Source: Tubiluchus corallicola (lineage: Eukaryota; Priapulida; Priapulimorpha; Priapulimorphida; Tubiluchidae). Taken from it: 64,000 nt of DNA. How positions within the stretch are numbered: the stretch's first letter is position 1; every line of letters begins with the position of its first letter. The position numbers and the translations under genes are program-made. A model generated the notes under the pieces. That model was not told the DNA's origin and did not search any database. It saw only the letters and a list, made by a program, of their open reading frames with translations. The stretch covers positions 246,001-310,000 of the forward strand of contig JAQGDQ010000053.1 in the NCBI GenBank assembly GCA_030141605.1. The letters run 5' to 3'. Shown here in pieces: positions 1 to 12,502 of this stretch.

Positions 1-2841
1 CAACTGTGGAACGTGTTACACCTAGGATTCAGCAATTAGACGGAAAGTGTCGAAATACGAAGTCAGCAACAGAAAATTATTGAAGCAATGAAAGCACAAT
101 CTATAAATTCCTCTTACAAACTGTGTGATAATTTCTTGGCTGTTTGCTTTGAAACATGAGTTCAGAACATGATGAACTCTAGTGTTAAAAATATTGTGCT
201 TACACTTTGGACAGATTTGGTCAGATGCAGTTTTTTGTAGTGTCCTTTTCAATTTGTTTCATTTTAAGTGCATAGTTTATCGATGCAGTTTAGTCATCTC
301 GAGATTTGTATAATTTTCAATAAAAATATCACAATTACATTACGAAATGCAATTTTTGTGCTAAAATTTTATTTATGATGCTTCTTCCAAAATTTTGAAT
401 ATTAACTAAATATTGTAAAAAAAATATTGGAAAACACATTGTAAATCGTAAATTGACAACTGCAAATTGTTAATCCTTATCAACATAAACAATGAGAATA
501 TTTGGTAATTTGTGTAGCACAAAGAGCGTTCTACTAGATTATTTTGTACTACATATACTTTTTCAACTTTGCAATAGAATGAGTGTCAAAATAACCTTGC
601 TTGAAATAACACAATCAATAATTATTCTGTGAGTGAACCACATTATATCGTTACCTTTTTATTTTGTAAAAGTGGATAATAATTATGTTAATAACAAATG
701 TATTATCATCTTTAATTTTTATTTCAGTCCAACTGACCACAAGAATTTTATTTAATCCTAATATTTTAATAATACTGCTGCGTAAAAATGAACACAACAT
801 ATTGTTATCACATAAAAACAAAATCTAAAGAACAACAGTTAAAGTTCTGGTTGATATTAAAAGTCTTACTGATTTAACTGACTGAAACACGACAAAGTTA
901 AAAATGCTCATATATATGTTTAATCACTAATTCTACAGCTAATATGTTATAGGCTGTGTCTATGGGGTTCACATATTTTTTTGTCAAATCCGATAAAATG
1001 AAGCTGTCACTAAAAATTGTCACACTAGCATTATAATTATGCTTCAGCGAGTTTCTTTGCATTTACAAATTCATAAATTCCTCTAGCAGAATGACGTTAC
1101 TTTGTCAGACTTGTTTTACAAGAAAAAAACTTTTGTTACCAAGGCCCACACTTTTGCAGCTTGTATTGCTTAAGATGTTTTCAATTAATACCGCAAGAAT
1201 TTTCACAATATGCTGTAGGTCTACTTTTGCGCAATGACTGTTTACACATCTATTAGAATATATAATATACTATAATGGACCTATAACTTTCGACGGTAGT
1301 AAAATATATCGCTTGTTAGAATTTGATTAAAACATGCGATGACAGCAACAACAATCATTTCTATCAGTTTACTACCTATCTGGCCCAAGGTCAATACTGT
1401 AATGTAGTAATAACAACTTTATTCTTAGCCCAGTTGCATACCACAGTATCACAATAAGCTGGGTGTACACTCACTCTGCTACGTCATCAACAGAGCTGCG
1501 CTAGTTCAATTTTTTTCACCGGGAGAGGCGTAAGTGCAGCTCCATGGCATTTCCCGCGAGATACAATAAAGTTAATTACTCATTAATTAGACAACGTACT
1601 GCTAAAAAATTTTGCCAAGTTGTTCACGGGAAGGCAACTATAAAATAAGTTTAACTTGATTTTCATTATAGTCCTCCTTTAATATGATCATTAGTTTTTA
1701 GGTTTCCTTACTGTGGATTGAATAGGATTTTCTTCGGAGAATTTAACTTATGTTTGCAACAAAAGTAAATCGTTAATTAATGAACTAAGTCTGCAAAGCT
1801 TCATAACATAAAAGCTGTGAGTCCTACCAAGTTAAACAGGAGTGCTAAAAGTATTATTACCCAGCCAAATCAAACGTTGACTCGGCTTGATCCCTCATTC
1901 CGAAGGGTTCACCTATCACCACCTTTAAGCCAAATGCTATTTTCTAGGCTGTCAAAATTTCAAGCAAAAAAAACAACTTGATAGTTTAGAAAACACACAC
2001 ATCTAAAATTGGTTTTGGTTGGGGCGGACTATCTTCCTAAAATAATTATGAGCAGAATTTAACAATGTACAACAATATACATGGTAATTTGACAAACAAA
2101 GATAAAATTGTAAACTATAGAGGGTTTTAGAGCATAAACGGTGAACTGTTAAAAAGTTTTTATCTTACTGGAAGCTAAATCATCTAAGAATATACAAGAA
2201 CTATGAAAATCAATAAATGTTGTGACTTAGCCATTGGTGTGTGGCTGAATGGTCCTCAGAATATTTTCTGCTATTTCTTTTGTGGCACACCTCGGCTATG
2301 AAATTTCTGCATTCTGTAATCTGTTACCGTATTATGGAGCTGTTATGAATTTTATTGTCGTATGACTTTAACTGACTCTTCGTATTTTTATATATTCTTA
2401 AATGATTCTGTTTCTAATAAGGTAAAAAGTGTTTATTCACCTTTTGTGCAGTAAAAGTTACAATTTTGTTTTTGTTTGTCAAATAAACTATGTAAATTAC
2501 TGTAATGTTTAATTCTGGTATTTAATTATTTCAGCCCTGGCGATGGCCCATCTAAAACAGGCATGTATGAGTTCTGAATAAATTCTGCATTGTTTGCCAA
2601 ACATGGGAAAAGACTCTCCAGAATGTTTTGTAAATAATCATTTGAGGCACCCTGGTCTATAATTATATCATTACCACGCTATGAACCTACATCTAAATTT
2701 GGAATTTGTCCAACATTCCGCATTGACAGAAACCACAATATTTTGAAAATTTTCTCTAATAAAGTAAGATACAGTAAGCCAAGGTGCATTATATTTCATT
2801 TGACATGCATAAACTGATATGATTAAATATAATTTTTCTAC
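1..2841. other. AT-rich stretch, no exon recognised
   Basis: I found no kelch-like or other recognisable coding exon on either strand. Because the minus-strand kelch gene ends mid-protein at 2842 with a good donor (GT at 2841-2840), this stretch is most simply its next intron, at least 2.8 kb long. A 76-codon minus-strand reading frame at 22-252 has four cysteines but matches no family I know. The stretch is otherwise A/T-rich without clear repeats. Confidence 0.5.
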
Positions 2842-3097
2842 CTGCAGTGTATCCTCATCCATTACAAATGTGCCATGTTCATATAACCAAACTCCACTGG
2901 ACTCTTGAATAGGAGGCCCAAAACCTCCAAAGAAAAATAACCTGCACAATATACACAACATAGAAATTAAAAACAAGCAACATTCATTTGCAGATAAAAC
3001 GTATTAGTTAAGTATAATATGTAAAGGCTTATACAATCTTCACTTACCTCTACAAGACCCTAATTGTAAAATAATTGTTAAAGAAGGGCAGTATAAT

Positions 3098-3141
<44 letters not shown>

Positions 3142-6100
3142 CAATCATCCTTTTTTTGATAACACCATAACTTTTGATCTCTAGGCTTGTGTGTATTTTA
3201 ACCATATTCCTTATTCAAGATGAGATTTTTTTGTTAACAAGCGGGCTAATAACAATTAACTCTAGTAATGAAAGACAACTGTAAACAAGTGAATTTATTA
3301 ACTGGAACCTTTCTTCGTGGCAAAATCCAGCAGCTTTGTCTCTCGGAGCAGGAACTTGGCCATTAGGAACAATTAACTGCCAAGTCATGGTCTTCAGATC
3401 AAGCTTGTGTAGTTCAGTATAAGAGTAAGAGCAGTACCCGGCATACAGATACAAGGACTTTCCCATAAGAACAGCACAAGCGCCAGATAAGCCTGGCGGG
3501 GTGTGTGGTGGATCACATTTCTGTTCTAAAGAGTGCCTAAAATGAAATCAACTGTGTTTGTACACAAAATTATGTACACAACTGCAAAGAGTAATCACAA
3601 TGGCTTTTAATGATTTCATTTTTTTACTTTTTCTAGACAACCCATTTGCTACAAATATGGCCACACTACATCACGAAAAACACTGTGTGCAATTTGCTGG
3701 CAAAAATGGTAAATGTTATAGACTAGTCACCTCAAGTTAATTCAGCAGTAGCTGTTAAGTCACTGCAGCCTTTCAACTGTTTATGTATGTACAGGAATTC
3801 ATTATTTATCGTAACATGTTTTAATAAACTGTTTATGTACTCACTTACTTACTCTTTAATAGTACGTTCAAACATAGAGACTTATCTTGCAAGTTTCTAC
3901 ATCTGAACGCACTATAACAGTTTTTAACGCATATGTGATTTCATATGAATAAAGGTTTTAAAGGCAATAATACCCAAATACTATGTTGTGTATTCAATCT
4001 AGACTATTTAAAAAAATAATATATGTTGTAGGGATGTTAACGATAATGATACATATCCTTAATTATTGTGTCGATAATTATTGATTATCGTATGAATACG
4101 AGAAATTTGTTTTTGTCGTTTTATCGATATTATTCCAAGAATATGTCTATCGTGTCAAATTTGTTACATATCGCTGCTTAACGCTCACATGTTTAAAATC
4201 ATTTCACTTTCCTTTTCATTTATGCACTGGAATTACAAAAAAAATAAATAAAAAAAGTTGGTTGCAAGGTTGTTTGATTAATTTTCCTGTACTTTCTTCC
4301 TGCAAAAGCAGCTGTATTCAGTCAGTTTAGTGCTATGCGAATGCCAAGTATGGTATTTTTAGAAGCATTTTCCTAGTTATGTGCAGGAAATACAGCTCAC
4401 ATAAATAAATATATTATTTAGAAATAAATCTATACGTAGCATATTTACCTATCGCAGCTCACATATTAATATTATTTTATGAATAAATAAAAAAGAAAAC
4501 TTTGTCATAGACTACAAGTATCAAATGCATTAATCGGGAAATAGCCTTAAATGTGGTGGTTCAATACACTGAGACACCCTGCACAATAACTAAGTAAGCT
4601 AACCACATGTTCAGTATTGTTTATATCATTCGAAATACTTTATCGTATCGAATTGTGCCATCTGAAAAACAAATTAACAATATCGTATTGCTGGAAAAAA
4701 ATCGTATTGTTTCTCTTTGTATCGTAAATGAGCATCATTTCACATCTCTAGCATGTTGTATATTTTGATATCACTCATTCTTAAAAGGTTGTGAAACTAC
4801 ACGTTTGTAATTTCCAGTAAGATGTTGAAAAAATCATTATATTATAATTTGTTACAGGTATTATAAGGCACTCAATTTAAAAATAAACAGTTTTGCACAT
4901 TTTTGTTAAACTTATAGTGCATGTGTAGACAAGGCAATTTCACATTTTAACAAAGGTAATAATTAATGCAATGCTGGCATGCTGATATTACAATGATTCT
5001 GCACTCACCAATTTTCAGTTTCTGTATTATATATTTCCAGTTTGTTTCTTGGTATGTAGCCATGTCCATGAGCTTGACTCTATAAATTCGTTTAATTTCA
5101 CAACTTCAAATAAAAATAAACTACCATATTTTTCTCATATAAGTGAATTTCTTCCAACAAAACTATGCTAAAACAGCTGCATCTTATATGATGAATGTAG
5201 AGGTCTAATGAATGTAAGCCAGAACTCTTATTACTATACTCATAAGAGTAATATATTAACAGCAACTGATATGTGAGTCCTTTATTACACATAAAATGAT
5301 TACAGGCGAAATTCCAAAAACACAGTTGACTTTTTTAAATTGCAATTTGTACAGTCTTCTATTGTGCAAATACTAAAGCGCTCCCCTTGAGCAAGTTCAT
5401 AACTTGATAGCCCAGAAGCTATCAATTCAATTCAGTTTATTTGCTCAAATATGTAAAGAATACATACATTGGCAAAATGAGCTATGTCTTAACTACAACT
5501 ATTAGTCCATTACGTCAAGTACTTCGCTAAATTAACACATGCATACTTACAAAGAATAATAAGTGAAATAATTAATAACTCAGCCCAATACTTAAAAGCC
5601 CATATTTACATAGACAAACTATGTGCAAACAGCATTCCTTACGATTGTTTATGTATTATTATTTACGCTAGCTTGCCAAGTATCGTCTAATAAGTCAAAA
5701 TTAATTGTTACGTTTGACTTTTTAGTTATCCTTGACATGCATGGCTAAAACCAACTTTAATTGCAGTATGAAATTATGCCGTTTCGCAGTTAAATACACT
5801 TCCATATTTTAGCCCATTTTAACAGTTATGGAAAATTATGCCAAAAAAGAATCTCTAGCAGAGAACTGTTTAGCTTCCCATTAATTAGTCAACTGCTGCT
5901 TCAAATTCGAAAATTTTTCAAATTGTTAATTACACAATACTCCTGTTTTTTGGATATTGTGAATGGAAACAGCAGTTCTTTTTAGTAATTTATAGTAGCG
6001 TTTCCACGAAATGCTCTTTAAATGTATCTTATCATCGTCTAAACTGGTTCAATAAACTTGAACCAAGCCAAACGACAATCTTCGCCAAGAAGTTGTCAGT

Positions 6101-7840
6101 ACTTATCACAATGTAACTGAGAACATCACACCATTTCTACACCATATGCAAAAGAATGTGGTGTGGATGAGTGTCTAAATGCAACCGAAACCCACAGACA
6201 GTATTAGACTGAACTATCTGATGTCACATTCTAGCACACAAAATAACTTTTTGCCAGTGAAAATAATTGAAATGAGGTATTTTTAACATTAATTGCCATG
6301 TGCAAATTCCTTTTCCTATGATAATATTAGTCTAACTGACAAAATCTTAAAGTTGAGATTTCAATTCAAATAAATTTCTTTAAGAACGCAAGTTCCTCCG
6401 AAGTTTGGTACAAGCTGAGGCCTAAAACTTTTTTTAATTTTGCCCAGCAAAATGGAGAATGTGTCTTACATGCCAATGTGTCTTATTTGGCAAAAAATGA
6501 CAACAACTATTGACAAAAACACATTTTAGCATGTATGCAACACAAAGACCAATATTTTTAAACTATTATCAAAGTACCATGGTTACCTCATTAAAGCCTC
6601 CCCATACAAGAAGGAATTTCTCATAACATGCGGAAATATGGCCAGATCTTGGTTCTGGTATCAGTTTGGTGAAAAAATGGTCAATGTCAGTAAATGCATA
6701 CTCATGATCATATGGTTCATCTACACGTGCATCATCTAATTCATCATCACTTGCATCATCATCATCGTGTAGGTATTGTTCATAATCATCAACTACGAAT
6801 TAGAAACAAAATGTAAAAAGTCTAGCATCTCCAGTACAATCTTCATAGTTCCATACAAGTTCGATTCTTGGCCAGAAGTCTGGAGTAACAGGCCATAGTA
6901 TACCCCCCAGTCCAGACTATACCCGGGGTCTAAAGCGGCCTAAGCTAGATTATGCCACAGGTATATTATGGCCAATTAATTCATACCCCCAGGTCAGATT
7001 AAACCTCCATGATATCAGCAGTGTTGAGTGATATACACAAGAATTACTTTTTAAACATTTTATTGTGGTTTCAGCTTCATCAGGTAAGTTAAGTGAGAAA
7101 GCTAACTGACTTAAATCTTGAAATAAGACCACAGTTTTGAACACATAGACTTTTATTACTTTAACCAGAAAAATCACAATCAGTAAAAATATTAGACCCA
7201 ACAAAGATCAAAGATTACTACCACCCTTCTAGGTAGTATTTACTCATTAAAATAAAAGCACATACCCAAAACAACATAATGCAATTGTAACATAATGTTC
7301 AATTAATTTCACTGTTCATAATATCATAAAAGTTATAACCTACAAGAGGGGTATTTTTGGCCTGACTGGGTATATCCCCAAGGTATACTCTTGCCTGGGC
7401 TAAACTATACATGAGCTTAATCCGAGCAGGAGTTAATCTGGCCTATTATGCCAGGACACAATTTGGATTTGCATACACTTACATTTTGAAAATTGTTTAA
7501 ACCAAATGTAAGTTTGTCTACCAGCAATACAGCTCTGAAAGAAACAAAATGAGTGTTTCTGAGAGACAACAAGCCCTGAAAACATTAACATGGCGGATGT
7601 ATTTTTGGGAATCTGAACAACATGAGAAATGGAAAATCTGCATGTTTTGGTCACCGTGACATATATGGCCAATTGGCCATTGTGGATTTTCCATTACTTT
7701 TCAATGTATATTAAATGACAATTTAAAAAGAGAAATCAAAGTACAACTTGGCACAATCATGAAAGCATAGTGAATATTAAAATTATAATCTGGATAAAAG
7801 TACAGAAAACATTCTTACCTTCATGCTCTTCCTCCTCCAT
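2842..7840 (-). CDS. Kelch-repeat protein, KLHDC1/KLHDC2-like (5' part)
   Basis: Five exons in transcript order: 7840-7819, 6792-6587, 5079-5009, 3536-3309 and 2941-2842. They join in frame to 209 codons, each with GT-AG borders. The start is supported by an in-frame TGA directly before the ATG. The first ~35 residues are very acidic (runs of D/E). Kelch blades follow: RSGH then VWGGFNE near residue 75, then LEIYNTETENW, SGACAV and LYAGY, LHKLDLKTMTW, and LFFFGGFGPP near 180. Order and spacing fit KLHDC1/KLHDC2 (about 400 aa, six kelch repeats); in mammals KLHDC2 is a Cullin-2 substrate receptor that reads C-terminal glycine degrons. Only about half of the propeller is in the window; the rest must lie left of position 1. 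An hAT-like element sits in the intron 3537-5008. Orthology to KLHDC2 rather than a sister gene is inferred. Confidence 0.85.
3101..3139. repeat. (TA)n microsatellite
   Basis: Uninterrupted alternating TA for about 39 bp, within an intron of the kelch gene. Confidence 0.97.
4029..4750. mobile_element. hAT-like non-autonomous element (722 bp)
   Basis: The left end reads TAGGGATGTTAACGA; the right end, read inward on the other strand, begins TAGAGATGTG. Flanking 8-bp sequences ATATGTTG (4021-4028) and GCATGTTG (4751-4758) match at 6 of 8 positions, as expected for an aged hAT target duplication. TATCG or its complement is repeated many times near both ends, resembling hAT subterminal binding repeats. 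There is no transposase ORF. It lies in a kelch-gene intron. Confidence 0.75.
6860..7450. repeat. Possible degenerate foldback element
   Basis: Both ends of this intronic stretch are rich in related words (GGCCA, AGTATACC, TATACCC on the left; GGGTATA, GGTATACT, GGCCT on the right). They can be partly aligned as inverted arms. No target duplication was found and the alignment is loose, so this is tentative. It lies between the first two exons of the kelch gene. Confidence 0.25.
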
Positions 7841-9583
7841 TCATAATATTTGGCACTTGCAATGAAAATATTGTGACTCTCAATCATCCATTACAAACTC
7901 TAGCAGAAGCTATTCGAAGAACAATCGTAAGCAGGTCAAAAACTTGATATCATAAGATCATAGGCCATAGCCTACCTTACTTACAGACATGTAAAATATT
8001 TTGAATTGCCTTAAAGTGATGAAATTGTATTACATTCCAGAATTCACACCTATAATTTTTCCTTTTTCTCTTAAATTATTTCAACATTTAGTATGACATT
8101 CATTACTCTGTTAAGTAGGGAAGCTCCTCTGGTGTATACTATGAGGTGCATTTCAGATCAATATTGACCAGGTTTTTAAGCGTTGAAAATTTGTGATTGA
8201 AATTCAATTTGTTTTCGAAAGGATTCAGTTTGTTAAAATCAATGTCTTGAAATGAGATTCAGAATCATGATATCACTCAACTGATCATGTCAACTCACTC
8301 ACTTCAAGGACACATTCATAGATAGTATAACAATTAGCCAGCAAACACCCTTAAACTCATCATTTGTAGAATGTTACTAGAACGACATGTATATATTTAC
8401 AGGCACAGAAATGAACTTTTGCAGTGAATTCAATTAAATACATTTTGTTTAATAGTATTTTCAAAATATGTACCTGTAGTAATGTTTCCTTAAAAGTTCC
8501 CAATTGCAAATGATTGGTTTAATTTAATGGCTGGAAGCTGTTGAAAGCCCCAGATTTTTTTAAAAAGTGTGCTCGTTTCAAGGTATCAGACTGTTATGTT
8601 TATTCCAATGTACTACTTGAGCTATTCGCGCAAGCTTGCTCGATATCAGCGGCTATTGCAGCACCACTTACAGTCTTTCCATGTATTACAATATATTGCC
8701 ACATACAGCAGCACTATTTAAAGTATGGCGGTACAATGCAAAGTGGTACATGGGGGTAAGTACATAGTGTGGCGGCACGTGCTGTCACAGTACATGGCGA
8801 AGTGGTACGGGGGATGTTGCATGAACACCAACGTCCAAACAGAATAACTCTGAATTGCAGTAATGAATGTCGACTAAGACTTACTCTATATCAAGCATTC
8901 TGTATCAGAAAAATATGAAAATTGAAAAGTACTTACATTAGCATAACATTTTATGGCAGCATGGTCTTGGTGTCGGTGATGATATCAGTCTTGCAAAATC
9001 ATTCTTTACATTTCAGTGTATTTGCAAAAATTTTAACTTTCTTCTAAAATACAATTTTTTACATATAGTTCTAAATTCTAATTATCATATCATAATTACT
9101 AGGCCTCTATATTTTTGTTTGTTATCATATACTCTTGCTTACTGTTACTAAAAGTCATTTTCTTTAATTCTTCAAGTTTTCCACAATTTGACACTACTTG
9201 ACTCACATTAGTATCATCGCCTAATATATTGTCAGTGTATATATTTGGGAATATACCAACTTTACTGTTAAACAGGCACTATATTTTCTTGACCACTATT
9301 ATTTGGTTTATCTAAACTTGCACAACACATGATAGGGCCCAAACCTTATTGAACTAACTTACCAGCATGAAACTGGTATATTAATCCTGCAAGTGTATCA
9401 ATTATTATTTCTGCATGCAGCACACCGTCAAGGGGGGCATTGACTTGATCAATTTTAGGAGTTTTCGTCTTTTATCTTTTAGAGTTTTGCCTAATACTGT
9501 GTGATATTACCCTGTTAGTTGTAATACTTTGGGTGTTAGCTAACAGACCATCCCATATACAATTGCTGCCACTATTACAATTA
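7841..9583. other. Intergenic, probable kelch-gene promoter side
   Basis: There is no coding exon I can support. The 5' UTR and promoter of the minus-strand kelch gene should start here, but no promoter motif stands out. A locally GC-richer patch at about 8700-8820 repeats GGTAC and TGGCGG words. Confidence 0.4.
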
Positions 9584-10264
9584 CATCAAGCCCTCGCTTA
9601 ACGATGGCTAATGGATTTCCAACAAAATGCGACGTTAAACAAAGCCAAGACTTCCAGAGAAAGTAATGTAAAAGAACAGAGATATGTTCCAGAGACAAAA
9701 ATCAATATTGATTACGTCACATAAGTTAAACATTTTATGAGTTATGTTCATATATCTACTGATTAATGTCTTCGTGTTTGCCTGAACCCACCTATACATT
9801 TTACTCACCAATACCTAGCTATAGCGTTTTCTCTTTCGTTAACATTTAAGCCTGGTCAGCCGTTGAACAATAAACACTGCAAAGTCAAGCCCTGGGTGAC
9901 CTTGGGAATTTTACTTAGTCTTGTTACTACAGCAAGAGGTTGCAGGCAAAATTGCTCGCTGGTCACTTGATACACAAACCACAAGTAACACAGTAGTAGC
10001 GTCTGTAGTCTAAATGGAAGCAAAAACATATATAATTACACTGTTTACATCACTAGTGCGTTTCTAGAACAGAATAATGGAATAGGTGCTGCTTTAATGC
10101 ATCAAATTAGGTAAAAATTTTGTTAATCAAATAAAAATTTGCCTTCAGCAAAGTAAAAAAACATCGTTAAAGTGAAAAGTGCGTCGTTAAGTGAAAAAAA
10201 GGTGATTGGCCATCGTTAAAACGAAACGTCATTACATGGGGAGTCGTTAAGCGAGGACTCACTG
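9584..10264. mobile_element. pogo/Tigger-like MITE (681 bp)
   Basis: The terminal inverted repeats read CATCAAGCCCTCGCTTAACG at the left and CAGTGAGTCCTCGCTTAACG at the right (inward), each flanked by TA (9582-9583 and 10265-10266). CGTTAA and its complement recur in subterminal zones at both ends. The CTCGCTTAACG core resembles termini of mammalian Tigger-type elements. No ORF is present, so it is non-autonomous. Confidence 0.75.
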
Positions 10265-10356
10265 TACTTTGTTTAAAAACTTAAAAGTGAACGATATGAC
10301 CCCAAGGTTTGCAATTACTTGGTTCACGCTTGCTGGCCAAAGTATCATTACTATTA

Positions 10357-10674
10357 GGGTGACTTTGTTCACTTGTTGGATTTTTAAAAAAATGAAACAA
10401 TACTAGCCAAATTACTAGTACTTCTGTTTAAAAAATATATGTAAAATTGAAAACATTTAATTTTTGCAAGTTATGCACCGAAATGTCATCGACTCTACGT
10501 CTAGACAGTAATACTGTTTTTGTTCTACTGAATTCCTGAACACTGAGGATGATACTGGTCGTCGCAAACATTACATACAATCCATATATCATCACCAGCT
10601 TTTCAGCTTCAATTCAGTCTTGTTTATGCACAAAACCTGCCAAAACGTTCACAAAAAAATTGAACAAAGTCACC
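10357..10674. mobile_element. Small inverted-repeat element (MITE candidate)
   Basis: The left end GGGTGACTTTGTTCA is matched, inverted, by TGAACAAAGTCACC at the right end, about 318 bp apart. The interior has no ORF. Flanks do not give a clear target duplication, so the superfamily is open. Confidence 0.5.
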
Positions 10675-10794
10675 GTGATAATAAATCCACCCCGGTTGAC
10701 AGTACTTGTTCATTTTATATAGGACAAAGATATTTTTCTTATAATCCCCTAACATCCACAATTTACAAATACTAGTACAACTACTACTAGTAGT

Positions 10795-11160
10795 TCCTAT
10801 CTGCAGCTAACAGTGTAAGATCTGCTTTGAAAGCTATATTTCACAGAAACTGTTGAACGTCTTTACACATTTACCTTAGCTATCCAAGTTGTTTTTATTT
10901 TTCCATGTTAAATTACAATAAGGTTTGCAAGTAAGACAATTCTTCTTCTGTTGCTCTAAACATCTATTGCAGACATATTCAATTCCTGCAATGCTATTGT
11001 TAGGTTTGGTTCCAGTTATTGTATAAATGTTATTAATTCTTGATATCCAGGTTGTTTTTGTTTGCCTGGGGGTCGTTTAGTAGGTTTCAGTGCCTCCTTC
11101 AATGCTAATCTTACTAGTGTTGTTTCTGGAAATCTCTATGCTATTGCTAGTTTAACTTTA
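10795..11160 (-). pseudogene. LINE ORF2 C-terminal fragment, copy 1
   Basis: On the minus strand, 11141-11048 encodes RFPETTLVRLALKEALKP followed by a PPGKQKQPG stretch, the relic of the conserved end of a non-LTR retrotransposon ORF2 (GHLLRxP...ALxxxP...RGRPKTTW). A further KTTWIAKVN-like remnant lies at about 10890. Stops and gaps interrupt it. A related copy lies at 11310-11497. Confidence 0.6.
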
Positions 11161-11309
11161 ACTTAAGTTTAAGCGTAAAAAACAATTAATTAATTTTAAG
11201 TAATTTTTATTGTCTTAAGCAAACCAATTTCATTCTTTTCTTCAAAATCTCATTCCACCTATTGTACGTATTGAGGTATCAACATTTATCAGAGTATTTC
11301 ACCCACTTC

Positions 11310-11497
11310 TATCAGCAGCTAACACCAGTGTAATTTTTTTCTATTTCTAAAGATTTGAAGTTGTTGAACATCTTTATTCATCTTAGCTTCCAAGTTGTCT
11401 TAGGCTTGCCACGTGGTTTTTTGCAAGGTTTTGGGTATTCCTTCAAGGCGATTCTTACAGGTGCTTCATTTGGAAATCTTAGAAGATGTCCTACTAA
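11310..11497 (-). pseudogene. LINE ORF2 C-terminal fragment, copy 2
   Basis: Minus-strand translation from 11497 to 11381 gives LVGHLLRFPNEAPVRIALKE, then a lysine/proline-rich linker and RGKPKTTWKLR, the classic carboxy end of a LINE ORF2. The region shares both protein and flanking DNA words (CTATCnGCAGCTAACA, TTGAACnTCTTTA) with the fragment 300-500 bp to the left. The two are therefore duplicates of one repeat. Confidence 0.65.
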
Positions 11498-12423
11498 GTA
11501 CTATTAAGTATTATATCCTATAGTATTACTAGTCATCTTATTCTTAATCTTCGGATCTTGACTTGTGAACTTTAATAATTTTTTTTGTTCTCGTGTATAA
11601 ATGTTAATTTTTTATTCCGTATGGCTATCTAAAACTTTCCTAAGAAGACCTATGAAATGTGTCAATCTGCTTTTCTTGAGCAATACAATTAAAGACAATT
11701 ACTTTCACTTTTTTAGAAAATTGCAAAATCATAATACAAGAAATCTTCTCTTGCGTGTTAGTCTTTGGTTTGACAATTTTTTTGTAAATTCGATTATATT
11801 TTATTTTATTGCCAGCATGTACTTGGCATATTAACGGCTCTGGTACAATTTGCAAAAAAAAACCCCACAAAACTAACCACATGAATAAATCGATTCGCTT
11901 TTTTCAGATAACCAAGTGAAGCACCAGTAAAATCGCGTTAGAAAAAGCCCAAAAGCAGCACTGAAGACATTTTTAATGTAAAGGCCAATTCATGACTATG
12001 TCTACAGCTACTTCAGCAATCAATACACCATAAAATTAAAACTAAATAGGCAGAAATATGTTAGTTAGTAACCAGGTACAACGTGCGAAAGTTTTAGACT
12101 AACATCATGGCTATCTCTTGCTGGACTGTTTTATTATTACACCATAGTTATTTTTCTATTCGTTTCATGCAAGCTAGTGATGTTTTCGAAAGTCTTTCTG
12201 CCAAGTTAACCTGTGCCTCCAAAACGTGAAACAATACTCCTGACAAACAATGATAATTATTACGTTTTATCCAGCAGATCAAATTGTAAGAAAAAACACT
12301 GAATTCGTAGATGCGATCGTCAAATCCATGAGAAAATGCTGGACAGCAAAGCAACATGAGAAAGTTTGTTTTCTTGCATTTTGCCAATAATGGTCTTGAG
12401 CCTGAGTAGATGGTAGCATGACT

Positions 12424-12460
12424 GCACACACATACATGCACACGCGCCCGCACGCACACA

Positions 12461-12492
<32 letters not shown>

Positions 12493-12502
12493 CACACACA
12501 CA
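12424..12502. repeat. CA/CGCA microsatellite
   Basis: A compound (CA)n and (CGCA)n tract of about 80 bp. It generates several cysteine/valine-rich reading frames on the minus strand that are artefacts of the repeat. Confidence 0.95.

Noticed and set aside
22-252. Minus-strand frame with CPKC and CFHC cysteine pairs, a possible zinc-binding exon
   Set aside because: No flanking splice pattern that joins it to the kelch gene and no family resemblance; left as unexplained.
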